A stretch of DNA of 64,000 nt from Leidyana gryllorum EB-2025a (lineage: Eukaryota; Apicomplexa). Numbering within the stretch: the stretch's first letter is position 1; each line of letters begins with the position of its first letter. Shown here in pieces: positions 30,116-40,058 of this stretch. The stretch lies in assembly GCA_048772705.1 (NCBI GenBank), contig JBLWGC010000230.1:930001-994000 (forward strand), read 5' to 3'. Position numbers and translations under genes: made by a program. The notes under the pieces are model-generated. The model ran no database searches and had not been told where the DNA came from. It saw only the letters and a list, made by a program, of their open reading frames with translations.

Positions 30116-32167
30116 TCAGAAGACTTCCAAGAAGGTCGAAAGGTCGAATCCCCACCACAAGTACAGGCCTATCTCGATCTTGCTGCACATATAGTTGAAG
30201 CGTTCTGACAATGAGACCATCATATTGTAGGTGGAGTCCTCAGCCATATCCAGGAGAGTCATCGGACGAACGAGTTCTAACACTTCTCGTCTCATAGCCG
30301 ACCACCCATTAGCGCACCCATTATCAATTACGTAATCTTTACGCTCACTACGAGTCGCCCACCAATTATAGTCATCCGTGTTTCGGACTTGATACCAAAT
30401 CTTCTCCGTGCGATTTTGATTCTCGTTCTTCGCTCCAGCAGCAGTCATTGTCTCTTCTTCTTCGTCATCATCGATTGGAGTCGACTCTTTCTCGTCCTCA
30501 CGTTTACCAGATGTCTCCTCTCCGTCGCCCGCCTCTGCCCCCGTGTCGCCACTCCCAGTTTCATTCGCCGGTGGCACTGTGGTGGTCACCAAAGTCTCCA
30601 AATAGGCATCCGTTTCCCGATCGAATACCGGTCGCGTGGGACGTCTGCGACGCTCGATCTCTGCATGCGTACCGTTTTGCAAAGCGTCCAGATACTCCTT
30701 GTCGACGGGCCACCATCCCTCCTCACGCAGCTTCTGCAGCCGCGCTGCCGTGACGTTCTCCAAACGCTCAATGGGCTGTTTCTGAAACCAGATGCCCCCG
30801 AGCCCAGTGATTGAATTAGGGCGGTAGCGGTGCCGAAGCTCCTCGGGCCAATTAAAGTATGCGTTACGATATCGCTCTTCGACCGCGCCCCGATCTGACG
30901 CGTACCATTTGTCTATTTGAGCTTCGAGCACAGTGATATTGTGTTTCAATTGGACCACTGCGGGCGCTAACACTGTACGGAACTGCAGAGCTGTCGCTCG
31001 CCAATGTAACTCGGGACTCAACAAAGCTTCATTCTTTGGAGGAATAGTGCCCCCCCGATCAGTCGAATTATTATTGTCTCCCTCCGCTACCGCCGCTGCC
31101 GCTGCCGCGGCGGCTGCCTCTGTTTCGTTTCGATGCAAGTCTTCTATGACGGTAATGTTGGGAGACACCTTGGCACCAACATAGTGGCCGAGGAGATAGT
31201 CCAGATCATCTATTTTTCTGAACATCAGAGTGCGCTGATAGACACTGCCGGGGGCCAAGTAGTCGTCAGAGTCGAACGTCAATACAATGGGAGCGTCACT
31301 GACCATTCCACCGAGCCACCGGGCAGCCATTGGCCCACCGATACTCTCTGTGACCACGTAGCGGACACGCACCTGCTTGGGTACCATCCGGAGGAAATAG
31401 CACTGGAATACCCTAAACATGGCAGCGAGGGGATAGAGATCGTTCATATGGTTACTGAGGGCAGTGACATATATAATCTCGTTGGGCCAGGCAACGAGAG
31501 TGCGTAGACTTTCCATTGAAGGCCAAGCCTTGAGAGGATTGTGAGGGGATACGGGGATCACCAACGCCGTCTCCTTCATAATGAGAGGCTCGTCATTTGT
31601 CGCAGCCGGATCTGGGATTCGGGCCGTCTCCATGGCCTCCTGCAGGATCGGCCGCCACATGGTGGAGGCCCTCAACCAGGTGATGATCCCGACTCGGCAG
31701 TCAAGTGTATATTGGTGGAGCGCCTCTGTGCGGTTTTCAGTATCACTCCATTGCAAGTCCAGTACCTTCTCCAAGAGCGGTTCCAGTTCAGCTATCATCT
31801 CTTCCTCCATGAGGCACTTTGTGGTGTCTAAGGGCTCGTCGAGGGGCTGGAGACGTCTGTTATTCAGGGCGTCTGTGGGTCCGATGCGTTTGTCTGTGTC
31901 AACGACGACTGCCATCTTGATGGGCGCGGGGATCTCGGTGTGGACGCGGTGCATTGTAGTGGACTGATACATTCGCTCCCACTCGTACCGATTGTGGCGT
32001 CGGTCTCGCGGCGGCCCTCCGCCTCGCTGCCATTCTTCTGCTTGTTGGAGGAGGGTTAGCTGACTCTCCTCGCGGAAAAACCGATTCGAAGAGAGCGTGA
32101 CCATCAACAAACTTGACACTCCGATACCGGCCACCAGGCCCAACAACCCAGCCGCCACCCCATGCAT
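30116..32167 (-). CDS. Type II membrane glycosyltransferase-like protein 2
   Basis: Single frame, 683 aa, with an N-terminal membrane anchor (VAAGLLGLVAGIGVSSLLMV) and a long luminal region. It shares colinear blocks with protein 1: SMESLRTLVAWPNEIIY, FRVFQCYFLRMVP, TFDSDDYLAPGSV (DxD-like), DYLLGHYV and NGCANGWSAMRREVLELV. It carries its own low-complexity insertions: an Ala run near residue 350 and an acidic Thr/Glu segment near residue 570. Several N-glycosylation sequons are present. Probably the product of an old duplication. The start is 37 bp from the divergent lipase start. Confidence 0.65.
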   Translation of the reverse strand: MHGVAAGLLGLVAGIGVSSLLMVTLSSNRFFREESQLTLLQQAEEWQRGGGPPRDRRHNRYEWERMYQSTTMHRVHTEIPAPIKMAVVVDTDKRIGPTDALNNRRLQPLDEPLDTTKCLMEEEMIAELEPLLEKVLDLQWSDTENRTEALHQYTLDCRVGIITWLRASTMWRPILQEAMETARIPDPAATNDEPLIMKETALVIPVSPHNPLKAWPSMESLRTLVAWPNEIIYVTALSNHMNDLYPLAAMFRVFQCYFLRMVPKQVRVRYVVTESIGGPMAARWLGGMVSDAPIVLTFDSDDYLAPGSVYQRTLMFRKIDDLDYLLGHYVGAKVSPNITVIEDLHRNETEAAAAAAAAAVAEGDNNNSTDRGGTIPPKNEALLSPELHWRATALQFRTVLAPAVVQLKHNITVLEAQIDKWYASDRGAVEERYRNAYFNWPEELRHRYRPNSITGLGGIWFQKQPIERLENVTAARLQKLREEGWWPVDKEYLDALQNGTHAEIERRRRPTRPVFDRETDAYLETLVTTTVPPANETGSGDTGAEAGDGEETSGKREDEKESTPIDDDEEEETMTAAGAKNENQNRTEKIWYQVRNTDDYNWWATRSERKDYVIDNGCANGWSAMRREVLELVRPMTLLDMAEDSTYNMMVSLSERFNYMCSKIEIGLYLWWGFDLSTFLEVF

Positions 32168-32204
32168 GACTCACTCGGTGCCGTGGGAAAAAAGTGGGGA
32201 ATTA
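32168..32204. promoter_or_regulatory. 37-bp divergent promoter gap
   Basis: Separates the start codons of glycosyltransferase-like protein 2 (-) and the patatin lipase (+). Too short to contain two independent promoters and 5' UTRs. Confidence 0.4.
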
Positions 32205-34710
32205 ATGACAACCATATGGGGCAAATGTGGCAAGTCCAGTAAACAAGCTATCACGTGGTCCTGTGAGAGGGGTAAGTCTCGACACCGTCAGCTAATTATA
32301 CACTCATAGTCAGTACTGGCGAGTGTCAAACGGGCCGTTAACATATGGTGGTGGATTATCTCAAGGTATACAGTCCTCTTCCTACAATCGGTCAGGTTCT
32401 ACTTTGGCTTCTACCATGGCGTGCGCATATGCTTCGATATATTGGGTCTACTGGCTATACACCTCGTCGGCCGTCTTGGCTTACTCCGCCCGTCTAAACT
32501 ACTACTCCGCTTGATCGTGGGCGGACGCCGAGGCCGCCAGAAAGTAAAACTCCATCGCAAGCTGCAACGAGCCGCCACGTACCAGGAATGGTGGGTGTAA
32601 TCCAAATACACAGCCGGATCGATCTTCGTTTGTGTGTGTTTTCTCCACAGGCGGCTGGTTTCAGAGGAGTTGGATGAGGTGACCAACCAACGCGCTTGGT
32701 GCGAAACCACAGACGGCCCCGGCGATAGTCAATTATGCGACTTCGAAGCCCTCAAAACCCACACCGAGCGTCTCCAAGCGGCGCGATATCACCAGAATTG
32801 GCCGGAAATCGCCTTCCTACTACGTGTGTGCTGCAATCGTAACTTTTGCCAAATACGCAATGCCGCACTATACGCGCATTCATTTGTGCACACCAAAAGA
32901 GTCGTTGAAGACTTCTACAATGAAGTGTGTTTGTCACTGGACGCGCTGACAGATGCAACTCTGAATGAAGAGAGGCCCGATTCAAGGATGAGTGAGACTC
33001 CTGCTGGCATTGAAGTTGATCATGCGTTTGTGACCACTCCGGTTTCCCACTCGGCGTCACAAATCGATGATTCTGAGCAATTCGGCGGCGTAGAGCAACC
33101 CGCTTTGAACATGGCAGAACTTTACGATCTGCTCTCGTCCTTGCGACTGTCAATGGGAAGAACAGCCCTCTGTCTCAGTGGTGGCGGAGGCCTCGCTATC
33201 AGCCACTTGGGTGTTATCAAGATTTTGATGGAAATGCGAATGATGCCTCGAGTGGTCTCCGGAAGCAGTGGAGGGGCTCTCATTGCGGGCCTCTTGGCCG
33301 TCACCACAGACGAACAGTTCCAGGAACAGTTCCTCCGCCCGGACTTCCTGGACTCCCGCGCCGTGCAGTTGTGCCCCTCCTTCTGGCAACAAATCAAAAC
33401 CTTCGCCAAAACCGGGCATCTCCTCGACAGCGCCGAGTTTATCCGACTCGCGCGCACGCTCTTCGGAGACTGTACATTCGCCGATGCCTTCGCGCGCACG
33501 GGACGATTTGTTTCCATCACCACCACACCCGCTAGCCGGGGAACTTCGGCAGAACCTCTCGTCTGCAACTGCATCAACACTCCCGACGTCCTCATTTGGA
33601 GCGCTGCCGTAGCTTCCTGCTCGCTCCCTTTAGTTCTCCCCCCCTCCTTCCTATATACAAAGCCGCGCTTCCGATCTCCGCCGCTCCTAACCATTCCTAC
33701 TTCGCGAAGACCCAACCGCCGTCTTACCGGATCGCCCCCGAGCCGACTCATCACGTCGCGCCGGAACTCACTGCGTTCCTCGGGCGATCTTTTAAGCGAA
33801 CCCAGGAGTGAGAGCGGTGGAACCTGCTGGCAGAATAACATCGGCACCGGCTCAACCGCCTCACCCGTCAACGAGCCCTACGAGTTGGCGCACTACGCAC
33901 CCGAGACTATGCGCTTCGTCGATGGCTCCATTCTGCAAGACATCCCCCATACCGAGCTACAAACTCTATTCAATGTCAAATCCTTTGTGGTTTCTCAAGT
34001 CAACCCCCACTTCACCCCCTTTATCTCTGGACCTGCGAGCTACCGGAAGGAAACACGACTGCTCTTCGGTATACTGGATAGCCTATGGAATTATCTCGCG
34101 CTCGACCTCCGCAACAGATACGCGCGGCTCTTGGTGCTCTCACTCGTACCGAGCATCCGGGGCCAAGACGTGTCGCCATTCTTAATGCAAGTGAGTTACA
34201 AGCACCGGGGGCTTCCCGTGGTTCCGTCTGCTCCTCGGCCGCTCAATCAGAAGAGCGACTGATTCACGACCTGTCATTCGCGCGTTTGTGCGCGTGTGCG
34301 CGTGTCTCTGCGTGTCCAGATGTACTGCGTCTCGGCCCCTTCATTCTCCTTTGTTCTGCGCACAGAGTCTTCCGCATTCAGTCTAATCAACGGTGTGTCT
34401 TTTGCAGAGCGCTGAAGGCCATGTTACGATCGTTCCAGCTTCACCTTCTGACTTCTGGCGCTTGACCGCAAATCCCCATCCAGAAGATGTGGCAAGGGGA
34501 CTGAGGGTGGGGGAGCGCAAGACGTGGCCTCATCTGAACAGGTTGAAACACGTGATGATGGTGAGTGACAGACATTGTGTCCTCCATTGGCTCTGCGAGT
34601 GACATTATCTTGTTGTGCAGATTGAAACAAAGTTGCGCAATCTATGGCTGAGAACTGCGGAAATGCATGGCAGAACCTACCAGCAACGCTCCTCACTTGA
34701 AGGTCGGTAA
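32205..34710 (+). CDS. Patatin-domain triacylglycerol lipase (SDP1/TGL3-5 type)
   Basis: Hydrolyses stored triacylglycerol, or acts as a phospholipase, at lipid droplets. Exons 32205-32271, 32314-32590, 32651-34190, 34408-34560 and 34621-34710; 708 aa. Two N-terminal hydrophobic segments (VNIWWWIISRYTVLFL and CFDILGLLAIHLVG) precede the DUF3336-like helical region (LQRAATYQEW, RNALYA context). The patatin core has the oxyanion loop LSGGGGLAISHLG, the nucleophile elbow GSSGGAL (Ser) and FVDGSILQDIP (catalytic Asp). The C-terminal stretch EGHVTIVPASPSDFW resembles the plant SDP1 tail. A basic Ser-rich insertion lies before the Asp motif. The short N-terminal exon was chosen because phases and hydrophobic pattern fit. 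Confidence 0.88.
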
Positions 34711-34827
34711 GTATAACATCGATCAAGTAGGGCAGGGCTGCCATCGCCACCGGCCACCACAGAACTGTGTACCGCGACTGGTTTCCGAATGATGAGCAAG
34801 GCGCGCGACGGTCGCCCATTCAAAGTT

Positions 34828-36497
34828 CTACTTGAACTCCTTCAACACCGCTGCCTTGAGCGTTGTAAGCAGCGTTCTTCTGATGCCTATAAGAATATAT
34901 ACATGTCACCTCCACTGTTCGCTGGGGCCCACTGGGTGTTCTTCAACACCCACCTATGTTGTAGATTACATTGTCCGTTCTCGTAAGCTGCCGCTACTCG
35001 CACCAACGTTGACCATAAACAATTCACCTGCGTTGGAGATCAGTCTGACTCGAAATGAATAATCACCCACCGTGGGCGCTTTTTCCCACGTGACCTTCAC
35101 ATCTTTCTCAACCGCATTTCGTTGCATATTCAACGCAGCCTCCAGCATTTTATTTGGGGCTTGGAGGTCCTCGGAGTCATCCGTGCACTCAGGGAGAACC
35201 ACCTCAGTGACGCTGTAGCGCATCAAGAAACTTTCTGAGATGGGCATGGGCGCATTAATGACGACCTCATCGACCTCGCGTAAGGCTGAGAGAAAGATCG
35301 TCGAATTCTCTCGCTTCCCTACCGTAAAGATTCATCATTCTCTCAGTCATGCCGAGGACGGGATGTCCTTCCCCGTAAGCTGCTGACGCGACACGGTCCT
35401 CTGCACCCAAAGAAAAATGGTCCCGCAGATCCAGTCCTCGCCTCCTTGTTCCACTCACCATACAGACCAACGATCAGATAGTCGCCCCGGGCTTTGACTT
35501 TCCTCAAAAAGTTTACCATATCCCCTGAAGATGAATTAATTACGTCTGACGACATTGCGCGAAGAGAATTTGACGCGAAGAGGGAACTGGACGCGAAGAG
35601 GGAATCTGATAGTCGCCACGCAACAACGGACAGCGGACAGCGAACATCAATCTTTCGTTTCGATTTAATATCACTCTCTCACCTCGCAATACATCGAATA
35701 CCCCACAAGTATACACTATTTTGCGCCCGTCAGCCCGATCTCGGCAATTGAGGGCACGAGTGGAGCCCACAAACTCCAGAACCCGTCGAGTGTCCAGAGG
35801 CCCAGCAATAGGAACCATCACTTCCGGGTTTGAAAAGGTCGTGTCGTCATTCGACATTCGTAAGAGTCCCGCATGAGAGCTCGCTGACATCGAGGGACGT
35901 GTGTCGGGACTCCTTTCATCTCGTTCCCACCGCTCACCCAGCAATAATCGGCTCAGAATAGCCGTTGAAGAAACTCCATGGGTCCGTCGAAACACTCGGA
36001 ACAACCCTGCTTCCCGAGGCTCTTTATAACAGTCCTGGCCGTCAGCTCCGACGACGAGGTCGTCGCCGTGGGCGACCGCATTACATTTGGCCACATTCAA
36101 CAATTGATGTAAAGAGGTTACATAAGGAGCTCCAGGCAGAGTGCGAGCGACCCATCTACATGAAGCTAAAATGTTAGCTCGCTCTTCGGTATTCAGAATA
36201 GGTACCGAGCCCTTGGCTTCCCAAACTTCGTGGTCTGAGCATCAGTCAGTCAGTCAGTCAGTCAGCGATGCAATGGATCGACACCAGAATCATTCTCTCA
36301 CCGGGATTTACTCCAACACATAGATATTGGCCCAGAGTAGCAGCCTGTCGTATGCCATTTAGATGACCTGAGACGACCAGTGAGCGAACTTGGCTGGGTG
36401 GGGGGGAATTATCACCTGAATGGACCAAATCATAGACTCCGTCGACATATATCCATTCCACCGACTCAGCTACGGTATTGACCACGCAATCTGGCAT
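34828..36497 (-). CDS. Ethanolamine-phosphate cytidylyltransferase (PCYT2/ECT)
   Basis: Makes CDP-ethanolamine for phosphatidylethanolamine synthesis. Exons 36416-36497, 36302-36367, 35938-36234, 35683-35883, 35459-35524, 35323-35400, 35004-35285 and 34828-34886; 376 aa. The first cytidylyltransferase domain is intact: DGVYDLVHSGH (HxGH), then PYVTSLHQLLNV, HGDDLVVGADGQDCY and RRTHGVSSTAILSRL (the RTxGVST-type signature). The second domain is recognisable (RKIVYTCGVFDVL, DYLIVGLY, MTERMMNLYALREVDEVV, NAPMPISESFL) but its HxGH is replaced by LRGD. The Met at 36497 was chosen since the divergent U-box gene starts at 36549. The last exon is the least certain; without it the frame would stop at 34966. 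Confidence 0.9.
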
Positions 36498-36548
36498 GCG
36501 AAATTCTGCACGATTCGATGTTTGTTGGCCTAACACAAGCCCAATGAT

Positions 36549-37803
36549 ATGTTGTCGTGGACCAGAGTGAACAGCAGATATTATCAAGTCGCCTCTGGGC
36601 ATCAAAGTCCAATCCCCACCACAAGTGATGGCTCCTCCCCCGCAGTACCTAACGAAACTGACGCTTTCCCCCGCGACGTTGTTGCAGTAGCCTTCTGGGT
36701 TGAGCAAGTGCTGCGTGCCGTTCTACTCTATAACGTCTTACTGCGGGTAATACATTCACTCACACACTCACTCACTCACACACACACTCACTCACTCACT
36801 CACTCACTCACTCACACACTCACTCACACACATTCCCTTCGTCCATTGCTGATCCTCACCACAGGTCTGGAAGTTGCGATTCTTAATCGTCTTAGCTGTT
36901 GTGCTTTACGGCTATATACTATACTCGCGTGGAGATTTGACACGCGATACTCTAACCCATCATGGGGCATTTGCCAATCTCATCTGGCGCCAACTGACAG
37001 GTTCAGGCCACTGGCTACACATTCTCAGTCTACTTGTGACTGATGTCTGTATCTCTGTCGGACGCAGCTGGACGCAACACCTGCAAGCGACACAAGCACC
37101 AGCTTCAGCGCCCTCTTCACAGAGGAGACATCGGCAACGCATCTCCGCAGCGGACCAGGATACTGGACTCGCGCCTTTATGGGGACGCATCACGGGCGGA
37201 ATCGACTCTCTATTCAGGTCGCGGTCTCGTCGTCGCAGAGACTCTTTCGGGTTGCCTCCCATATCAGACAGAGACGACTGGGCCGATGATGCCGAACGCG
37301 AGGCGTTTACTAATTTCCTGCTAGAAAAGTACCGACAGTCAACCGAGACGGAACTCCGACTCGATTGCCCAATAACCAAAGTAAGGTCCAATCTCAATGG
37401 CACTGGGAGCGAATTGGCAACGCCGATGTGCTAATGATGATGAGTGTTGCATCGCCCGATATCGTGGAATGCCCACGACTCCTCTCCTCACTTGGTGGCA
37501 GGAACTGATGCGATACCCAGTGGTCGCGGCAGATGGCTTTACCTACGAAGCGAACGCGATCAAAAGATGGATGCGTCTCGCAAAGGATACCCCGCGATCA
37601 CCAATTACTGGTGAGTGAGAGAGATTGGTGATCGTCTGCCTGATCTTCGCTCGTTGACCGAAACAGGAGAGGTGCTGCTGCATACCAATTTGGTCCCGAA
37701 TCACACTTTGAGGAGTATAATCGAAGCGCACAAGGAAGAATTTAGAGAGGAGAGGCGACGTAGACGGACCCCCCGCAATAGGAGGTCGCCACTCCCGTCG
37801 TAG
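36549..37803 (+). CDS. Membrane-associated U-box E3 ubiquitin ligase
   Basis: Exons 36549-36746, 36865-37380, 37502-37610 and 37667-37803; 319 aa. One clear hydrophobic segment (LRFLIVLAVVLYGYILY) and a second weaker one (HILSLLVTDVCISV) suggest membrane anchoring. The C-terminus is a U-box formed across two introns: RLDCPITK joined to ELMRYPVVAADGFTYE, AIKRWM, SPITGEVLLHTNLVPNHTLRSII. U-boxes bind E2 enzymes without zinc. The tail is Arg-rich. The first intron contains a CACT repeat. Target proteins are unknown; a role in quality control at the ER or another membrane is inference. Confidence 0.85.
36757..36835 (+). repeat. CACT/CACA microsatellite inside intron 1 of the U-box gene
   Basis: Imperfect tetranucleotide repeat of CACT with CACA variants filling most of the 118-nt intron 36747-36864, which makes this intron roughly twice the local norm. 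Confidence 0.9.
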
Positions 37804-37929
37804 CGGGTGGGTAAGCGAAGACATTGGTCATTGATGAGAGGTTGAATGCCATTTGACGAAAGAGGTCGCACAAGACTAGCAGCACTGGTTGAAGGGGACA
37901 GACCTACAAAACATCAAAAACACCCCCAG

Positions 37930-39992
37930 CTAGACGCGATGCTTCGGTTTCGCAAACGACTCGAAATCTGATGTGCGATCAGAGTCAGAACGGCCCGCTC
38001 GTTTCTGGACCGCGGTCGACTGTTTGCTCTTTGCGACTGCTCGGCCGCGTCCTGTGCGCGTCCGCGGTTGCTGCGGCGCGGTGGTGGTCAGCGCAGCCTG
38101 CGGAGCAATCACTGGACTCTGCGGAGCTCTCAGCACCGATGCATAGCTAGGCTGCAATGGAAAGCAAAGACATGACGTCTGGAATCGAATTGAGTGCAAC
38201 AACAACACTTTCGTGACGTACAACACACAGAAACACATGTAAATTACCCGCTCGGTACGCCCTCGATTTGACGAAGAAGATGACTGGTTTGATGGGGGAG
38301 GCGGCGCGGCTTGGGTATCTACTAGTTCGGTCCGCTTTGGAGATGCCAGGTAATTGGCTGGCATGGTGACCACCATCTCAGGTGGGGTTTCGCCAGTCTC
38401 TCTGGGAGAGCTTTGAGGTACGTTTTCGACTCCACTTAGGCGAGGATGCGAGTCGACCACGGGGGCCGACTGTGACGGGCGTTGCTGACCTGCTGACATC
38501 TCTTCAGATGTTGTGGCCCCCGGACCCTCCGTGGTGCGGACGTCCGCTCGTTCCTCTCTGGGACGGCCAGTTCCGAAGATAGATGCATTGCGCTTAGTAT
38601 CGTCCCTGCAAACACATCAATCAACACCCGCCATAGAGCTTCGTACTCACGTCGAGGCAACAGCAGCTGTCAACGCAGCCAAGTTGAACCGATGCTTGGA
38701 AGGAGCGGGAGGGAGCGGACCGTCAGTGCCTGGCCGCACAGAGGGGGCGCTGTCCAAAGTATGAGATCCAATACTAACATCGTCTCCAGCCTTGCTCGAG
38801 TTGTCGTTGTAACGAGGCCCGGCTCGGTACGGAAATTCTTGTCGTCGGCCCACGGACTTTCTACGAGGCATTTTGACACTCACAGGTCTTGAGCCAATAC
38901 AAGTGCCATTGATTGTTTGTATCGCTCTTCGTTGTTCGCTGAAATCCGAGACCTGCGAAATGGAAAGATCTCACACATATCGCCATATGACAACAAATAC
39001 ACGTTTAACGACAATATAGATAAGTACATACACACACACAGATTAACAAGAAACGGACGAGCACACAGAGTGTGTGGGAAGGAGACACGGTGTGTCACAC
39101 ATAGTAATCATATGTCAAGACTCAACCAATTGGCCATTGCAACACGTCGCTGTATAATGCCGAGGAAGCGATCTGTCTTTGCTATAAAAACAGCCACAAA
39201 AGACCGATGACATCCACGAAAGACGAAATGCCACTTTGGCAAGACACACAGAACGGAGCCACTTTTGCATACCTGTACGAACGCAAACGCGCTAGAATGA
39301 TCGGCGCGCGACCCATTATGAGGAATGTCAACTTTAAGAACCTGTTGCCACGCAGATTTGCTCACTATATATAGTTCAGAGAGTGGGGGTTACCTTTAAA
39401 GGCTTAAATGCATCGATAATTTGGTCCGAGGTAACATCGTGGGGTAGCGAGCCCACATGAACTTTATAGGGCGGTCCCTGGTCGTGCTCGGGCAGCTCTG
39501 GTAAGGCGGGAGACATGTGGGAAGTACCGGGGCGTGAAGACGCGGATTCGGCATATCCTCCTCTGGGGCCTTGGGGGCGTCCACCACCTCCTCCGGGTCC
39601 TCCTCCACCGCCTTGCATCCTGCGATCCCGTCCACCACCAGATCCTCCGTAATGGCCTAGGGATGTGGTTGTGGGATAGTGAAATTGTGTAGCATACCAG
39701 AGCGACTCATCTGTGTGGTGTAAGGCCTTTGTCCTCCTCCGCCACTCCTTTGTCCAGATGCCCTCCGCGGTAAGTTTCTTGTTTGTCGACCGTGTTGGTG
39801 GCCGTGGTCCGCGAGGTCCAAAGACGGTTGGCGCTTCTGAAGTGGCGGGGGAGGCCTATGATGCTGAGCAGTACTGGACAAGTCCGTTAGCACTGTGGCG
39901 AACGCATCTTCTTCATCGCTACTCATATCGGCCCAACACACCGGCTGAGGCCTCTGCTCGGCGGCATTAGGCGGGGCTGCTCCATTGCTCAT
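37930..39992 (-). CDS. RRM translation factor of the eIF4B/eIF4H type
   Basis: Exons 39698-39992, 39394-39656, 39273-39341, 38651-38952, 38248-38605 and 37930-38151; 502 aa. The N-terminal third is Gly/Arg-rich. One RRM is spread over three exons: PPYKVHVGSLPHDVTSDQII (RNP2), HSSAFAFVQ then VSDFSEQRRAIQTING (RNP1 region), and IGSRPVSVKMPRR as the last strand. After a disordered linker comes TKRNASIFGTGRPREERA, close to the eIF4B motif with 'FGxAKPREE'. The tail is Arg/Lys-rich. eIF4B/4H proteins stimulate eIF4A helicase during cap-dependent initiation. The 320-nt intron 38953-39272 is long for this window. Divergent from the DEAH helicase, starts 66 bp apart. Confidence 0.82.
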
Positions 39993-40058
39993 CTCCAAAG
40001 TTGCATCTAATCAATAAGTTCGTGGCTGTGTTGTAGTCTTCTTCGAAAAAAAGTTCGG

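Noticed and set aside
32366-32395. 30-nt intron in the lipase N-terminal exon
   Set aside because: The stretch is open in the same frame and continues a hydrophobic segment, so it is treated as coding.
36757-36835. CRISPR-like or satellite array
   Set aside because: A simple CACT microsatellite within an intron; no spacers.
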